Positions 28,616 to 37,008 of a DNA stretch of 64,000 nucleotides are shown in pieces (position 1 is the stretch's first letter; every line of letters begins with the position of its first letter). Made by a program: the position numbers and the translations under genes. The notes beneath the pieces are model-generated. The model made no database searches. It was not told the DNA's origin and saw only the letters and a program-made list of their open reading frames with translations. Where the stretch lies: the NCBI RefSeq assembly GCF_019429525.1, contig NZ_JAHXZL010000007.1, positions 1 through 64,000 on the forward strand, given 5' to 3'. Source of the DNA: Sphingomonas folli (GTDB lineage Bacteria > Pseudomonadota > Alphaproteobacteria > Sphingomonadales > Sphingomonadaceae).

Positions 28616-31300
28616 ATGGGCTACAAGCGACTTGGCCGCCTATGCGGGACGGCCTCTTTGTGCGCGTCGGCGATGCTCGCGCACGCGGCAGCCGCGCAGG
28701 ATGCGAGCGGCACACCGGCATCACGCGCCGGGGCGGCGCAGTCCACTACTCCGTCGACACAAGAGGCGGTCGGCGCCGCCGACAGCACCGGTGTGCCGCA
28801 GGAAGCGGCGTCGCCGGCCGGGGCGGGGGCGGAGGACATCATCGTCACCGGCGTTCGCGCCAGCCTCGCCTCCGCGCAGTCGATCAAGCAGAACGCGACG
28901 CAGATCGTCGACTCCATCGTCGCCGAGGACATCGGCAAGCTCCCCGACAACACGGTGGCCGACGCGCTGCAGCGCGTGACGGGTGTCCAGGTGACGCGCG
29001 GCGCCGGCGAGGCGGGAACGGTCCTGATCCGCGGCCTCCCCAACGTGGCCACGGTGTTGAACGGTCGCGAGGCGTTCACGGGGGTCACGCGCGGCTTCGC
29101 CCTTCAGGACATACCCGCCGAGCTGATCGCCGGGGTCGACGTGTACAAGACGAGCACGCCCGACCTGATCGAGGGCGGCGTGGCGGGTCTCATCGACGTA
29201 AGGCTCCGCCGTCCGTTCGACTTCGCCGATGGTCAGATCGCCGCGAGCGGCCGCGCGGTGTACAGCGACCAGTCCGAGAAATGGGGATATATCGGCTCGG
29301 GTCTCATCAGCCAGCGGTGGGAGACCGGCATCGGCGAGATGGGTCTGCTGCTCGCCGGATCCTACAACAAACGGCTCTACCAGGATCAGACCGCGTTCGA
29401 CTTCGTGTCCTCGGGGACACCCGTTGCGACGCCCGACACGGTCGGGGGGCTGTACACGTCCGGGGATCGGCGCCGGACGGCGCTCAACGCATCATTCCAG
29501 TGGCGCCCGTCCCCTGACGTCGAGTTCTACGCCGACGGCGTCTTCACACGATACGACAACCAGATCGCCGTGGACTTCTTCATCGGCCTGCCGAAAGCCG
29601 GGACGCTGACGAGTGTCACCGCGAACGCCAACTATCCGAACCTCGCCGACAGCAGCACCACCACCGATGCGTTCACGCTCACCAGCAAGCAGGCGTACCG
29701 CAACCGCACGGATAATTATCAGGCCGTGGTCGGGGGCAAGTGGACCTTGGGTCAGGCGGTGCTGAACACGGAAGTCACGTACAATTACAGCAAGGTGCCG
29801 AACCGCAACGCGATCCTGGATACCTCCTTCAACGTGCCGCGGCTCGACGTCGACTATGATGTCGGCGGAACGCCCAGGGTGACACTCACCGGCGTCGACC
29901 TGACCGACCCCTCGATCTATACGATCCGCACGCTCTTCGACAACAACGGGTTGGATACGAGCGAGCAGATCGCCTGGCGCAACGACCTGACGATCAAGCC
30001 CGACAGCGGCATCGTCGAGACGTTGAAGATCGGCACTCGCTACACGCACCGCAACGTCGACTCGCAGGCGACTGCCTCGATCCCGCTCGCGTTCCCGACC
30101 GACCAGGGCGCACCGCTGACCTCCGTCGGTGGGTTCGCGACACTGTCGCCTGGCGGGCTAGTCAAGGGAGCGCTCGGGATCGATCGCTTCATCACCGCTG
30201 ATACGGACGTGCTGCTCGACGACACGGACCGCATTCGCACCCTCTTCGGACGACCTACCGGTCCGCGCGCCTTCGAGCCCAACCTCGCCTTCTTCAACCG
30301 CGAGGACACCTACGCCTTCTACGGGCAGCTGGGGTATAAGCTGGAGCTGGGCTCGATGCCGCTCGACGGTGTCGTCGGCGCGCGCGTGGTCAACACGGTG
30401 GAGCAGCTCAACGGCAACAACGTCTCCAGCACACAGAATTACCTGAACGTCCTGCCCAGCATCAACGCGCGGCTCGGTCTGACGAGCAACCTGTTTCTCC
30501 GCGCAGCCGCGGGCAAGACGATCACGCGGCCCGAGTTCGCCGCGCTGAACCCGCTCATCACGCTGGTGCCCAGCGGCAATACCGGGACCCAGCAATATGC
30601 CGGCACCGGCAGCGGCGGCAATCCGGCGCTCCAGCCCATCGAGTCCATCGCCTATGACGCGTCGCTCGAATGGTACATCGCGCGCAGCACGTCGCTGACG
30701 GCGGCGGGGTTCTACCGTGATCTGTCGGGCTACATACAGACCTACTCGCAGCCCGAGCAGTTCGCGGGGGGAACCTATCTGGTCAGCCGTCCGCGGAACG
30801 CCGGCGACGGTTATCTGGCCGGCGCGGAGGTGGCGTATCAGCAGTTCTTCGACTTCCTCCCCGGCGCGCTGAGCGGCTTCGGCGTCCAGCTGAACGGCAC
30901 GTACATGGACGGCAAGACCGATGACCCGATCAACGGCGGCAAGCAGCGGATCGTCAACGTCTCCCACTGGGCGTTCAACACGGTCGCCATCTACGAGAAA
31001 TACGGCATCTCGGCGCGGCTCGCCTACAATTGGCGGTCGAGCTACGTCGACAGCTACAACTCGGGGGGCGTCCAGGCGAGCACGATCCTGGCCGACCCGG
31101 TCAGCCGCCTCGACTTCTCCGGCAGCTACTCGCCGACCCAGTGGCTGACGCTTACCTTCGATGCCACCAACATACTCGATGACGTGTACCAGGATCGGTT
31201 CAACGGCAAAAACTCGGTCACCGGCGTCTATTATGACACCCCGCGTGACACGCGGACGTACGACCGGACGGTCCAGATCGGCGCGCGGGTGAAGTTCTGA
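28616..31300 (+). CDS. TonB-dependent receptor, carbohydrate type
   Basis: 894 residues. The ATG at 28616 follows GGGAGAGGG; a TTG one codon earlier is in frame. The signal peptide ends AHAAAAQD. After the linker come EDIIVTGVRASLASAQSIKQ and AEDIGKLPDNTVADALQRVTG of the TonB-Xanth-Caul family. The barrel ends TVQIGARVKF. Its TGA overlaps the ATG of the endo-arabinanase gene, so receptor and enzyme are translationally coupled. The likely ligand is an arabino-oligosaccharide. Confidence 0.93.
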   Translation: MGYKRLGRLCGTASLCASAMLAHAAAAQDASGTPASRAGAAQSTTPSTQEAVGAADSTGVPQEAASPAGAGAEDIIVTGVRASLASAQSIKQNATQIVDSIVAEDIGKLPDNTVADALQRVTGVQVTRGAGEAGTVLIRGLPNVATVLNGREAFTGVTRGFALQDIPAELIAGVDVYKTSTPDLIEGGVAGLIDVRLRRPFDFADGQIAASGRAVYSDQSEKWGYIGSGLISQRWETGIGEMGLLLAGSYNKRLYQDQTAFDFVSSGTPVATPDTVGGLYTSGDRRRTALNASFQWRPSPDVEFYADGVFTRYDNQIAVDFFIGLPKAGTLTSVTANANYPNLADSSTTTDAFTLTSKQAYRNRTDNYQAVVGGKWTLGQAVLNTEVTYNYSKVPNRNAILDTSFNVPRLDVDYDVGGTPRVTLTGVDLTDPSIYTIRTLFDNNGLDTSEQIAWRNDLTIKPDSGIVETLKIGTRYTHRNVDSQATASIPLAFPTDQGAPLTSVGGFATLSPGGLVKGALGIDRFITADTDVLLDDTDRIRTLFGRPTGPRAFEPNLAFFNREDTYAFYGQLGYKLELGSMPLDGVVGARVVNTVEQLNGNNVSSTQNYLNVLPSINARLGLTSNLFLRAAAGKTITRPEFAALNPLITLVPSGNTGTQQYAGTGSGGNPALQPIESIAYDASLEWYIARSTSLTAAGFYRDLSGYIQTYSQPEQFAGGTYLVSRPRNAGDGYLAGAEVAYQQFFDFLPGALSGFGVQLNGTYMDGKTDDPINGGKQRIVNVSHWAFNTVAIYEKYGISARLAYNWRSSYVDSYNSGGVQASTILADPVSRLDFSGSYSPTQWLTLTFDATNILDDVYQDRFNGKNSVTGVYYDTPRDTRTYDRTVQIGARVKF

Positions 31301-32346
31301 TGCCGGCGCCATCCACCATGATCGCGGTGGCGGCGCTGGCGACGGTCGCGGCCACCCAGGCAGACGTGGCGACACCTGCTGGGGCGAGAGCGGCGCCCAC
31401 CTTGAACGAGCGACTTCGGGGGGACATCGCGCCGACCCACGATCCCGTCATCATCCGCGAAGGGGACACCTACCACGTCTATTCCACGGGGCTGGGTGAC
31501 GGTCCCGACCGGATCATCGCCCACCGCGTGTCGAACGACCTAGTGAACTGGCGCAAGGCGGAGACGCCCCTCGCGGCACTGCCTGACTGGGCGACCCAGG
31601 CCATCCCCGGCGCCAAGAACGCCTGGGCGCCGGACATCTCCTTCGTCGGCGGGCGGTATCGGCTCTATTATTCGGTCTCGACCTTCGGATCCAATCGGTC
31701 CGCCATCGGGCTGCTGACCAACGCCACGCTCGACCCTACGCGGCCCGGCTATCGCTGGCGCGACGACGGTCCCGTGGTGATGTCCGACCGGACGGACGAT
31801 TACAACGCGATCGATCCGAACCTGGTGGTGGCGCGGGACGGTCGGCAATGGCTCGCCCTGGGCAGCTTCTGGAGCGGCTTGAAGCTGTTCGCGCTGGACC
31901 GTGCCACGGGCAAGCTCCTGAACAAGAACGAGGCGCCGGTCGCGATCGCGCGACGGCCCGCGCCGGTGGGTGCACCGGCCCCGATCGAGGCGCCCTTCGT
32001 GATCGATCACGGCGGCTGGTACTGGCTGGTCGCCTCCTACGATTATTGCTGCAAGGGCAGCGCCAGCACCTACTATACCGTGGTCGGGCGCTCGCGCGCG
32101 GTGACCGGGCCGTATCTCGGCCGCGACGGCAGCGCCATGATGCAGGGCGGCGGCACGATCCTGCTTCGTGCTGATCTACCGGAGAAGGAGCGGTTCCGGG
32201 GGCCCGGTCACGCCGGTCATCTGCGGGACCGGGATGGGACCGACTACCTCGTCTATCATGCCTATGATCAGGAGGCGAAGGGCAGGCCGACCCTGCGGAT
32301 CGCACGCCTGCGCTGGGGCGCCGACGGTTGGCCCAAGGCGGAGTGA
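31300..32346 (+). CDS. GH43 arabinan endo-1,5-alpha-L-arabinanase
   Basis: 348 residues with a signal-like N-terminus. It carries the full signature of the endo-arabinanase group: base D48 in THDPVI, WAPDISF near 109, YYSVSTFGSN near 123, D172 in NAIDPN, acid E230 in PIEAPFVI, and the DYCCKGSASTYY segment typical of these enzymes. It cuts alpha-1,5-arabinan into oligomers. The ATG shares one base with the TBDR stop. It is the most specific substrate marker in this part of the window and assigns the 22-32 kb genes to arabinan or pectic side-chain use. Confidence 0.92.
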   Translation: MPAPSTMIAVAALATVAATQADVATPAGARAAPTLNERLRGDIAPTHDPVIIREGDTYHVYSTGLGDGPDRIIAHRVSNDLVNWRKAETPLAALPDWATQAIPGAKNAWAPDISFVGGRYRLYYSVSTFGSNRSAIGLLTNATLDPTRPGYRWRDDGPVVMSDRTDDYNAIDPNLVVARDGRQWLALGSFWSGLKLFALDRATGKLLNKNEAPVAIARRPAPVGAPAPIEAPFVIDHGGWYWLVASYDYCCKGSASTYYTVVGRSRAVTGPYLGRDGSAMMQGGGTILLRADLPEKERFRGPGHAGHLRDRDGTDYLVYHAYDQEAKGRPTLRIARLRWGADGWPKAE

Positions 32347-32463
32347 TGCGTCGCTGAGAACGGTGGTAGCGGCCCGGCGTCCTATGCGGGAAGCGAGGCG
32401 GAGTTCAGCGACATCCACACCGTCGGTCGCACCGTGAACCTCGGCGTACGCATCGAATTCTAA
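32347..32463 (+). pseudogene. C-terminal remnant of a deleted TonB-dependent receptor
   Basis: In one frame directly after the arabinanase stop, the last codons read SDIHTVGRTVNLGVRIEF followed by TAA at 32461-32463. The closing pattern (GRTVxLGVRxxF, terminal Phe) is the final beta strand of a TBDR. No barrel precedes it, so a whole receptor gene has been deleted down to about 30 codons. Confidence 0.6.
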
Positions 32464-32544
32464 GGAGGCCGGGGCCGCTCGGGAGGCGATGCTGGCGTTG
32501 TCCCCAGCCGAAGGAAGGGGGGGCTCGTCGCTCGGTACGGCGCG

Positions 32545-33216
32545 TCAGCGTGTGAAGAGAAACCCCACGGCGATCAGGAAAATCGTGCCCTCGAGCAGGC
32601 CGAGGCACACGTTGCCGATGGCGGGAAGGAGGCCGATCCGCAGCACGCGCGAGAACCAGCGGGCCTCGACGATCCAGTAATTGGCGATGCTGCCGGCCGC
32701 GAGCCAATGGCCGACCGTCCTCACGGTCGGATGGGCGTCAAGGCCGAGGCTCGTGCCGATGCTGATGCCCAAGGCGAAGACGGCGGCCGGGTAGCATTGC
32801 TCGTAGAAGGGCTGCTGGAGCGAGGATCGGTCCAGTTGGACGCCGCGTCGCCGTACCAGTCGCGCCGCCAGGAACAGCGGGAAGGCCGCGAACACGATCA
32901 CGCGGAGCACGAGCGCGCTGGCATTGTCGTTCACCAGGTCGGCCAGCCCGTGGTGGCTGGCGATGATCGCGTCGGTCTGCCCCATCGCGGTCGCGACCGT
33001 GTGCCCGAGCAGGAGCGCGAGGGCCAGGAACAGCGGTGGGCTGAGAACCGAGCCGTATCGCTGCTCGTCGGGCAGAGCAGCCTCGCGCTCGATCTCGGTC
33101 ATCGTTCGGATCGGGCGAAAGGCGGCACGCCACAGCGTAAGTGGAAAGAACAGCAGCCAGCTCATCACCTCGTAGAGGAGCTCGTCGAGCGAGTTGAGCC
33201 ACTTCATGAAGTCCAT
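32545..33216 (-). CDS. Conserved integral membrane protein
   Basis: 223 residues from the ATG at 33216 (MDFMKWLNSLDELLYEV). It has an amphipathic N-terminus, one hydrophobic segment near 20, and at least four further membrane helices (SPPLFLALALLLGH, LVLRVIVFAAFPLFLAARL, AAVFALGISIGTSLGL, LGLLEGTIFLIAVGFL). Not recognised as a named family. It is convergent with the arabinanase region and divergent from the L,D-transpeptidase gene. Confidence 0.65.
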   Translation of the reverse strand: MDFMKWLNSLDELLYEVMSWLLFFPLTLWRAAFRPIRTMTEIEREAALPDEQRYGSVLSPPLFLALALLLGHTVATAMGQTDAIIASHHGLADLVNDNASALVLRVIVFAAFPLFLAARLVRRRGVQLDRSSLQQPFYEQCYPAAVFALGISIGTSLGLDAHPTVRTVGHWLAAGSIANYWIVEARWFSRVLRIGLLPAIGNVCLGLLEGTIFLIAVGFLFTR

Positions 33217-33312
33217 GCTGCACCTCGATAGCGGCCGGCACTCCGGCAATATCTGCTTGCAAATCAAAGGGCGAGCCTATTTGATCCGGGTCAGGCGGCG
33301 GGGGAAAGCGGG

Positions 33313-34311
33313 GTGCGTCACGCTTGGAACAAGGTGCCGGCGGCGCTCGCGCTGGCATTGTGCAGCGGCCAAGCGATGGCGCAGGGCGCGCGGGCCAGTT
33401 CGGCCACCGAGTTCGCTCGCATGGCCGAGCGGCTGAGGCCCGGCGAATGGGTCTGGGCGCCGGCGGTCGCGCCCGACGGGCAGGTCGTCGTCTACGTGGA
33501 CCTCTCGCGCCAGCTCGCCACGGTCTATCGCAACGGCGTGCGTATCGGGATCAGCTCGGTCTCCTCGGGCAAGCCGGGGCACGAGACGCCGACCGGCGTC
33601 TTCACGATCCTGCAGAAGGACGCGACGCACCGCTCGAGCAAGTACAACGATGCGCCGATGCCGTACCAGCAGCGGCTCACCTGGGACGGGGTGGCGCTCC
33701 ACGCCGGTGGCCTGCCGGGCTATCCCGAGAGCCACGGCTGCGTGCATCTGCCCTACGGCTTCTCGCGCGAGCTCTTCGGCATAACGTCGCTCGGCGCGAC
33801 GGTCGTCATCGACGGCGACGCCGCGCGCCACGTCCGCACCTCCGAGACCAGCCTGCTCGCACCGTTCGACAGCAAGGGCCGGCCGATCGCACCGGCGCTG
33901 CTCGACCGCGAGCAGTTCAGCTGGCGGCCGGAGCGTTCGCCCACCGGCCCGATGACGATCATCGTGTCCAAATCCGATCGCCAGGTCGTGGTCATGCGCA
34001 GCGGCGTCGAGATCGGGCGCAGCGTCGCGGCGGTGAGCGACGACGATCCCGGCAGCCACGTCATCACGCTCACGCGAGGCGCCGGCGGCGCGCCGCGCTG
34101 GGTGTATATCGGCCTGCCCGGCCATGAGGAGGAAGCCGGGCACGCGCTCGACGAGGCCGTGATCAACCGGCTGCGGCTTCCGCGCGGCTTCTACGAGCAG
34201 GTCCGCGCCGCGTTGCGGCCGGGAACGACGATCCTGATCACGCAGTCGCGGGTCGGGTCGAGCGGGGGCGAGCCGCTGACGGTGATGGACGCCGTGGTGC
34301 CGCAGCCGTGA
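33313..34311 (+). CDS. L,D-transpeptidase (YkuD) protein, secreted
   Basis: 332 residues. The signal peptide ends about GQAMAQG. The YkuD domain (about 55-175) has HAGGLPGYPESHGCVHLP with catalytic C143 and its His. A second half (about 200-300, MTIIVSKSDRQVVVMRSG) looks like a degenerate repeat of the same fold without the Cys. By family it makes 3-3 peptidoglycan cross-links or attaches proteins to peptidoglycan in the periplasm. GTG start at 33313. The next gene overlaps or closely follows it. Confidence 0.85.
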   Translation: MRHAWNKVPAALALALCSGQAMAQGARASSATEFARMAERLRPGEWVWAPAVAPDGQVVVYVDLSRQLATVYRNGVRIGISSVSSGKPGHETPTGVFTILQKDATHRSSKYNDAPMPYQQRLTWDGVALHAGGLPGYPESHGCVHLPYGFSRELFGITSLGATVVIDGDAARHVRTSETSLLAPFDSKGRPIAPALLDREQFSWRPERSPTGPMTIIVSKSDRQVVVMRSGVEIGRSVAAVSDDDPGSHVITLTRGAGGAPRWVYIGLPGHEEEAGHALDEAVINRLRLPRGFYEQVRAALRPGTTILITQSRVGSSGGEPLTVMDAVVPQP

Positions 34312-34358
34312 CGCGCAACCGTCCGGCCGCGACCCGGCCGGTGAACAGGGGACGTATC

Positions 34359-35222
34359 ATGTCGATGACCAAAGCCTCGCCGATCCTGGCCGCCACGCTG
34401 CTGCTGCCGGGGCTACCGAGCCCCGCGGCGGCGCAGGCAACGGGGCTCGAGGACATGGTCGGCGCACGCGCCGGGCAGGCGGAGCTGGAGGTGCGTCGAC
34501 GCGGCTACGTCGACGTCCGCGCGGAGAAGGGCGACGACCGCGCCTACACTTATTGGTGGAACGCCGATCGCCGGCAGTGTGTCACGATCGCCACGATGGA
34601 CGGGCGCTACAGCTCGATCCAGCCGACGCTTCCGCCCGACTGCCGCGAGCCGGCAAGCCTCCGTCCCAACCCGAGCTACGCCGGACAGCCCGAGCGCCGC
34701 CCACCCGCCGGCGACGAGCCCGACCGCGGCAGCGCGCGTCCGCCCGAACGACAGCAGGCGGCGCCGAGTTATGTCGGCGGCGACGCACCGACCGTCGACG
34801 GGCGTGCCGTCGAGCTCGGCCTCGTCTGCTTCGGCGACGGCAGCAAGGCCGGCATCGCCAGCGGCACGACCTGGACGTGGAACCGTGACAAGAAGCGCTA
34901 CGACTACGGCCGCTACAATGAGACGACGACCGAGGTGTTCGACGCCTTGCTGATGGTCCAGACGTGGGAGGGTGGCGGGCGCATCCGGCTGCCGCGCTCG
35001 CTGATCCCCCCCATCAACTCGCGCGGCAACGATGGTTGGTGGGACCTCTATGACCTAGTGGAGGGACCAGACGTCATCCGCGCGAGCTACCGGCTGAACG
35101 GGCTCAACAAGCCCAAGGTGGTGATCGATCGCCGCACCGGGCGGATCACCGTCGCCGGCTCCGCCTCGTACAGCTTCCGGGGTACGTGCGACACGATCGG
35201 TCACGAGGCGCGACGCTTCTAG
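34359..35222 (+). CDS. Secreted hypothetical protein
   Basis: 287 residues from the ATG at 34359, which gives a clean signal peptide (MSMTKASPILAATLLLPG to about residue 26). A GTG at 34308 overlapping the previous stop is an alternative. It has a Tyr/Trp-rich N-terminal region, a Pro/Arg linker (about 95-135) and a C-terminal domain (about 145-285: LVCFGDGSKAGIASGTTW, RLPRSLIPPINSRGNDGWW, SYSFRGTC) seen in exported sphingomonad proteins. Role unknown. It forms a likely operon with the L,D-transpeptidase and the channel-like gene. Confidence 0.7.
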   Translation: MSMTKASPILAATLLLPGLPSPAAAQATGLEDMVGARAGQAELEVRRRGYVDVRAEKGDDRAYTYWWNADRRQCVTIATMDGRYSSIQPTLPPDCREPASLRPNPSYAGQPERRPPAGDEPDRGSARPPERQQAAPSYVGGDAPTVDGRAVELGLVCFGDGSKAGIASGTTWTWNRDKKRYDYGRYNETTTEVFDALLMVQTWEGGGRIRLPRSLIPPINSRGNDGWWDLYDLVEGPDVIRASYRLNGLNKPKVVIDRRTGRITVAGSASYSFRGTCDTIGHEARRF

Positions 35223-35225
35223 CGC

Positions 35226-35672
35226 GTGTCGGCCGTGCCCCCGTCGATGTGGACCGAGCTGGCGCTGTCGACGGTGCTGGTGCTCGCGAGCGCGATCTTC
35301 CACGGCCTCGGCCTGCTCGCGATCGGCCGCGCCCTGAGAGCGCTCGACCGCGGCGCGGCCGAGATCGAGCTGAACCCGCTCTCGCTGCTCGGCGCCGCCT
35401 ACACCAGCGCGGTCGTGCTCGGACTGCTGATGCTGTCCGGCCTGGAGATCTGGTTCTACGCCTTCGTCTACCTGCTCATCGGCGCGATGGCGACGCTCCC
35501 GGCGTCCGTGTACTTCTCCACGATCACCTACGCCGCCATCGGCTTCTCGGACGCGTCGTTGGCGGCCCCGTGGCGCCTCGTCGGCGCGATCGAGGGCATC
35601 GACGGCGTGCTGCTGCTGGGTTGGTCCGTGGCGTTTCTCGTCGCTGAGCTCCAGCGCGTCAGACATCGGTGA
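35226..35672 (+). CDS. Ion-channel-like membrane protein (K+ channel pore fold)
   Basis: 148 residues, GTG start 3 bp after the previous stop. The layout is helix (about 10-35), helix (about 52-75), a pore-loop-like segment (about 92-110) and a last helix. The pore segment YFSTITYAAIGFSDASL aligns with the YFSxxTxTTxGYGD filter of small two-TM potassium channels, followed by the WRLVGAIEGIDGVLLLGWS helix common in that family. The filter is altered (AAIGFSD for TTLGYGD), so ion selectivity is doubtful. Confidence 0.65.
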   Translation: MSAVPPSMWTELALSTVLVLASAIFHGLGLLAIGRALRALDRGAAEIELNPLSLLGAAYTSAVVLGLLMLSGLEIWFYAFVYLLIGAMATLPASVYFSTITYAAIGFSDASLAAPWRLVGAIEGIDGVLLLGWSVAFLVAELQRVRHR

Positions 35673-35790
35673 CGGGGGGCGGCCGCGGCCACCCGACCAG
35701 AGCTGCTGGCTCGTAGATGGAGCCCGTACGGCGCGAGAAGCGGCCGGCGCGATCCGCACGACCGCTTCGGGGTCCGCCAGAGCCGTCGGC

Positions 35791-36636
35791 CTAATGCGGC
35801 CAGCGGACCGCGATCTCGTAGAGCCCGATCGCGACCTCGAAGGCGATGAGGCCGATGACCGAGAGCTCGAGACGCAGCGACCTCTTGTCCTGGACGAGGT
35901 CGAGAAGCCACTCGGCGGAGTCGCCGAGCATCTCCAGCTTGCGCTCGATCGTGCGCGTGCGGTCTCCCAGCTCGTACTCCGCCTCGAGTCGGCCGTAGAG
36001 GCGGTCGAGTTCGGGGTGCTCCCACAGGAGATCCGGCTTCTCGCCGATGCGCGCGCGTCCCACGACGCGGTGTTGCGCGGAGAGGACGCTGCCGATCTGG
36101 CGCATGATCTGGCGGATGGGGAGGTGGGCACGACCGTGCTCGCGCATGTCGACGAGCAGTGGCTCGATCCGGTCGAAGGCGTCCTCGATGCGCATCTCGT
36201 CGCGGGCGAGGACGACGGAGCGCGCCAGCACGGTCGCGGCGAGCAGAAGCCGCTCGGGCGTCACTTCGCGCAGGCGGATACGGCCGTCGGCGGACACGGT
36301 CTCGTCGCCGTCGTCGCGCAGCTCGACTCGGGCGGTCTCGATCTCAGGGCTGGTCGGCGGGTCGACCGCGTGCGGCGTGACCTGCGCCAGGATGCGTGCC
36401 TCCTCCTCGGACGTCGCGCCGACGAGGACGACGGCGCCGTAGCGGAACACGAAGGCGCACGAACCCTCCAGCGCGACCGTCTCAGGATCGCCGAAGTCGA
36501 CGAGCGCGCGCATGTCGATGCGCGTGCCCAGCAGGTGAGCGCGCATCTCGATCTGGTCGCCGCGTCCCGGCAGCGGCATGACGAGCGCCTCCGGCAGGCC
36601 TGTCGGCCGCAGGATCTGGGTATTGATCACGGGCAT
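35791..36636 (-). CDS. RMD1/YagE family protein (DUF155)
   Basis: 281 residues from the ATG at 36636, which has GAGGAG directly upstream; an in-frame ATG at 36666 is an alternative. The pattern LLGTRIDMRAL, GSCAFVFRYGAVVLVG and the helical C-terminal half with a single hydrophobic helix near the end (LSVIGLIAFEVAIGLYEIAV) match the RMD1/YagE (DUF155) family. Yeast relatives are mitochondrial; bacterial roles are unknown. It is convergent with the channel-like gene. Confidence 0.7.
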   Translation of the reverse strand: MPVINTQILRPTGLPEALVMPLPGRGDQIEMRAHLLGTRIDMRALVDFGDPETVALEGSCAFVFRYGAVVLVGATSEEEARILAQVTPHAVDPPTSPEIETARVELRDDGDETVSADGRIRLREVTPERLLLAATVLARSVVLARDEMRIEDAFDRIEPLLVDMREHGRAHLPIRQIMRQIGSVLSAQHRVVGRARIGEKPDLLWEHPELDRLYGRLEAEYELGDRTRTIERKLEMLGDSAEWLLDLVQDKRSLRLELSVIGLIAFEVAIGLYEIAVRWPH

Positions 36637-36879
36637 CGGCTCCTCGGTGACGCGGCCATCGATCATCTAGCGATACTCTCGCGGCGGCACGACCGCAGCC
36701 CCCTCGGCGACGGCATGCCAGTAATCTCGAGCACTGCCATCGAGCGACGCCAGTCCGGCCGGCCGCGACGAGGCTGTGACGAGGTGGACGAGGCTCTTCG
36801 GCCGGCTGCCTCGGAGGGCGGGCCGCCTCAGCCCGAAGCGGCGGCGTCAGGACCGGGCCGCGGCTCCCGATCCATGCGC

Positions 36880-36891
36880 GATCCGATCGGA
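36880..36891. promoter_or_regulatory. Palindromic operator-like site, copy 1
   Basis: GATCCGATCGGA, with the perfect palindrome TCCGATCGGA inside it. It is identical to a second copy whose start lies 48 bp further on. It sits upstream of the TBDR/M20 peptidase pair. The cognate regulator is unknown. Confidence 0.4.
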
Positions 36892-36927
36892 GAAAGCCGC
36901 TGCCGCTCGAGCAACTGAAAACCTATT

Positions 36928-36939
36928 GATCCGATCGGA
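36928..36939. promoter_or_regulatory. Palindromic operator-like site, copy 2
   Basis: GATCCGATCGGA again, here extended to the perfect 12-bp palindrome ATCCGATCGGAT (36929-36940). It lies about 70 bp before the TBDR start, a normal position for a repressor site. Confidence 0.4.
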
Positions 36940-37008
36940 TTTAGTGGCGATGCTTGTCTCTGCTCGCCGCTCGGCAGAGCGCATCGCAGACAAGACGTCA
37001 GGGGCATC

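Larger units (their letters stand above)
36667..37008. other. Intergenic region with paired palindromes
   Basis: About 340 bp between the YagE-like gene and the TBDR. No gene is recognised. It carries two identical 12-bp palindromes listed separately and an AT-richer patch (about 36915-36950) that probably contains the receptor promoter. Confidence 0.45.
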
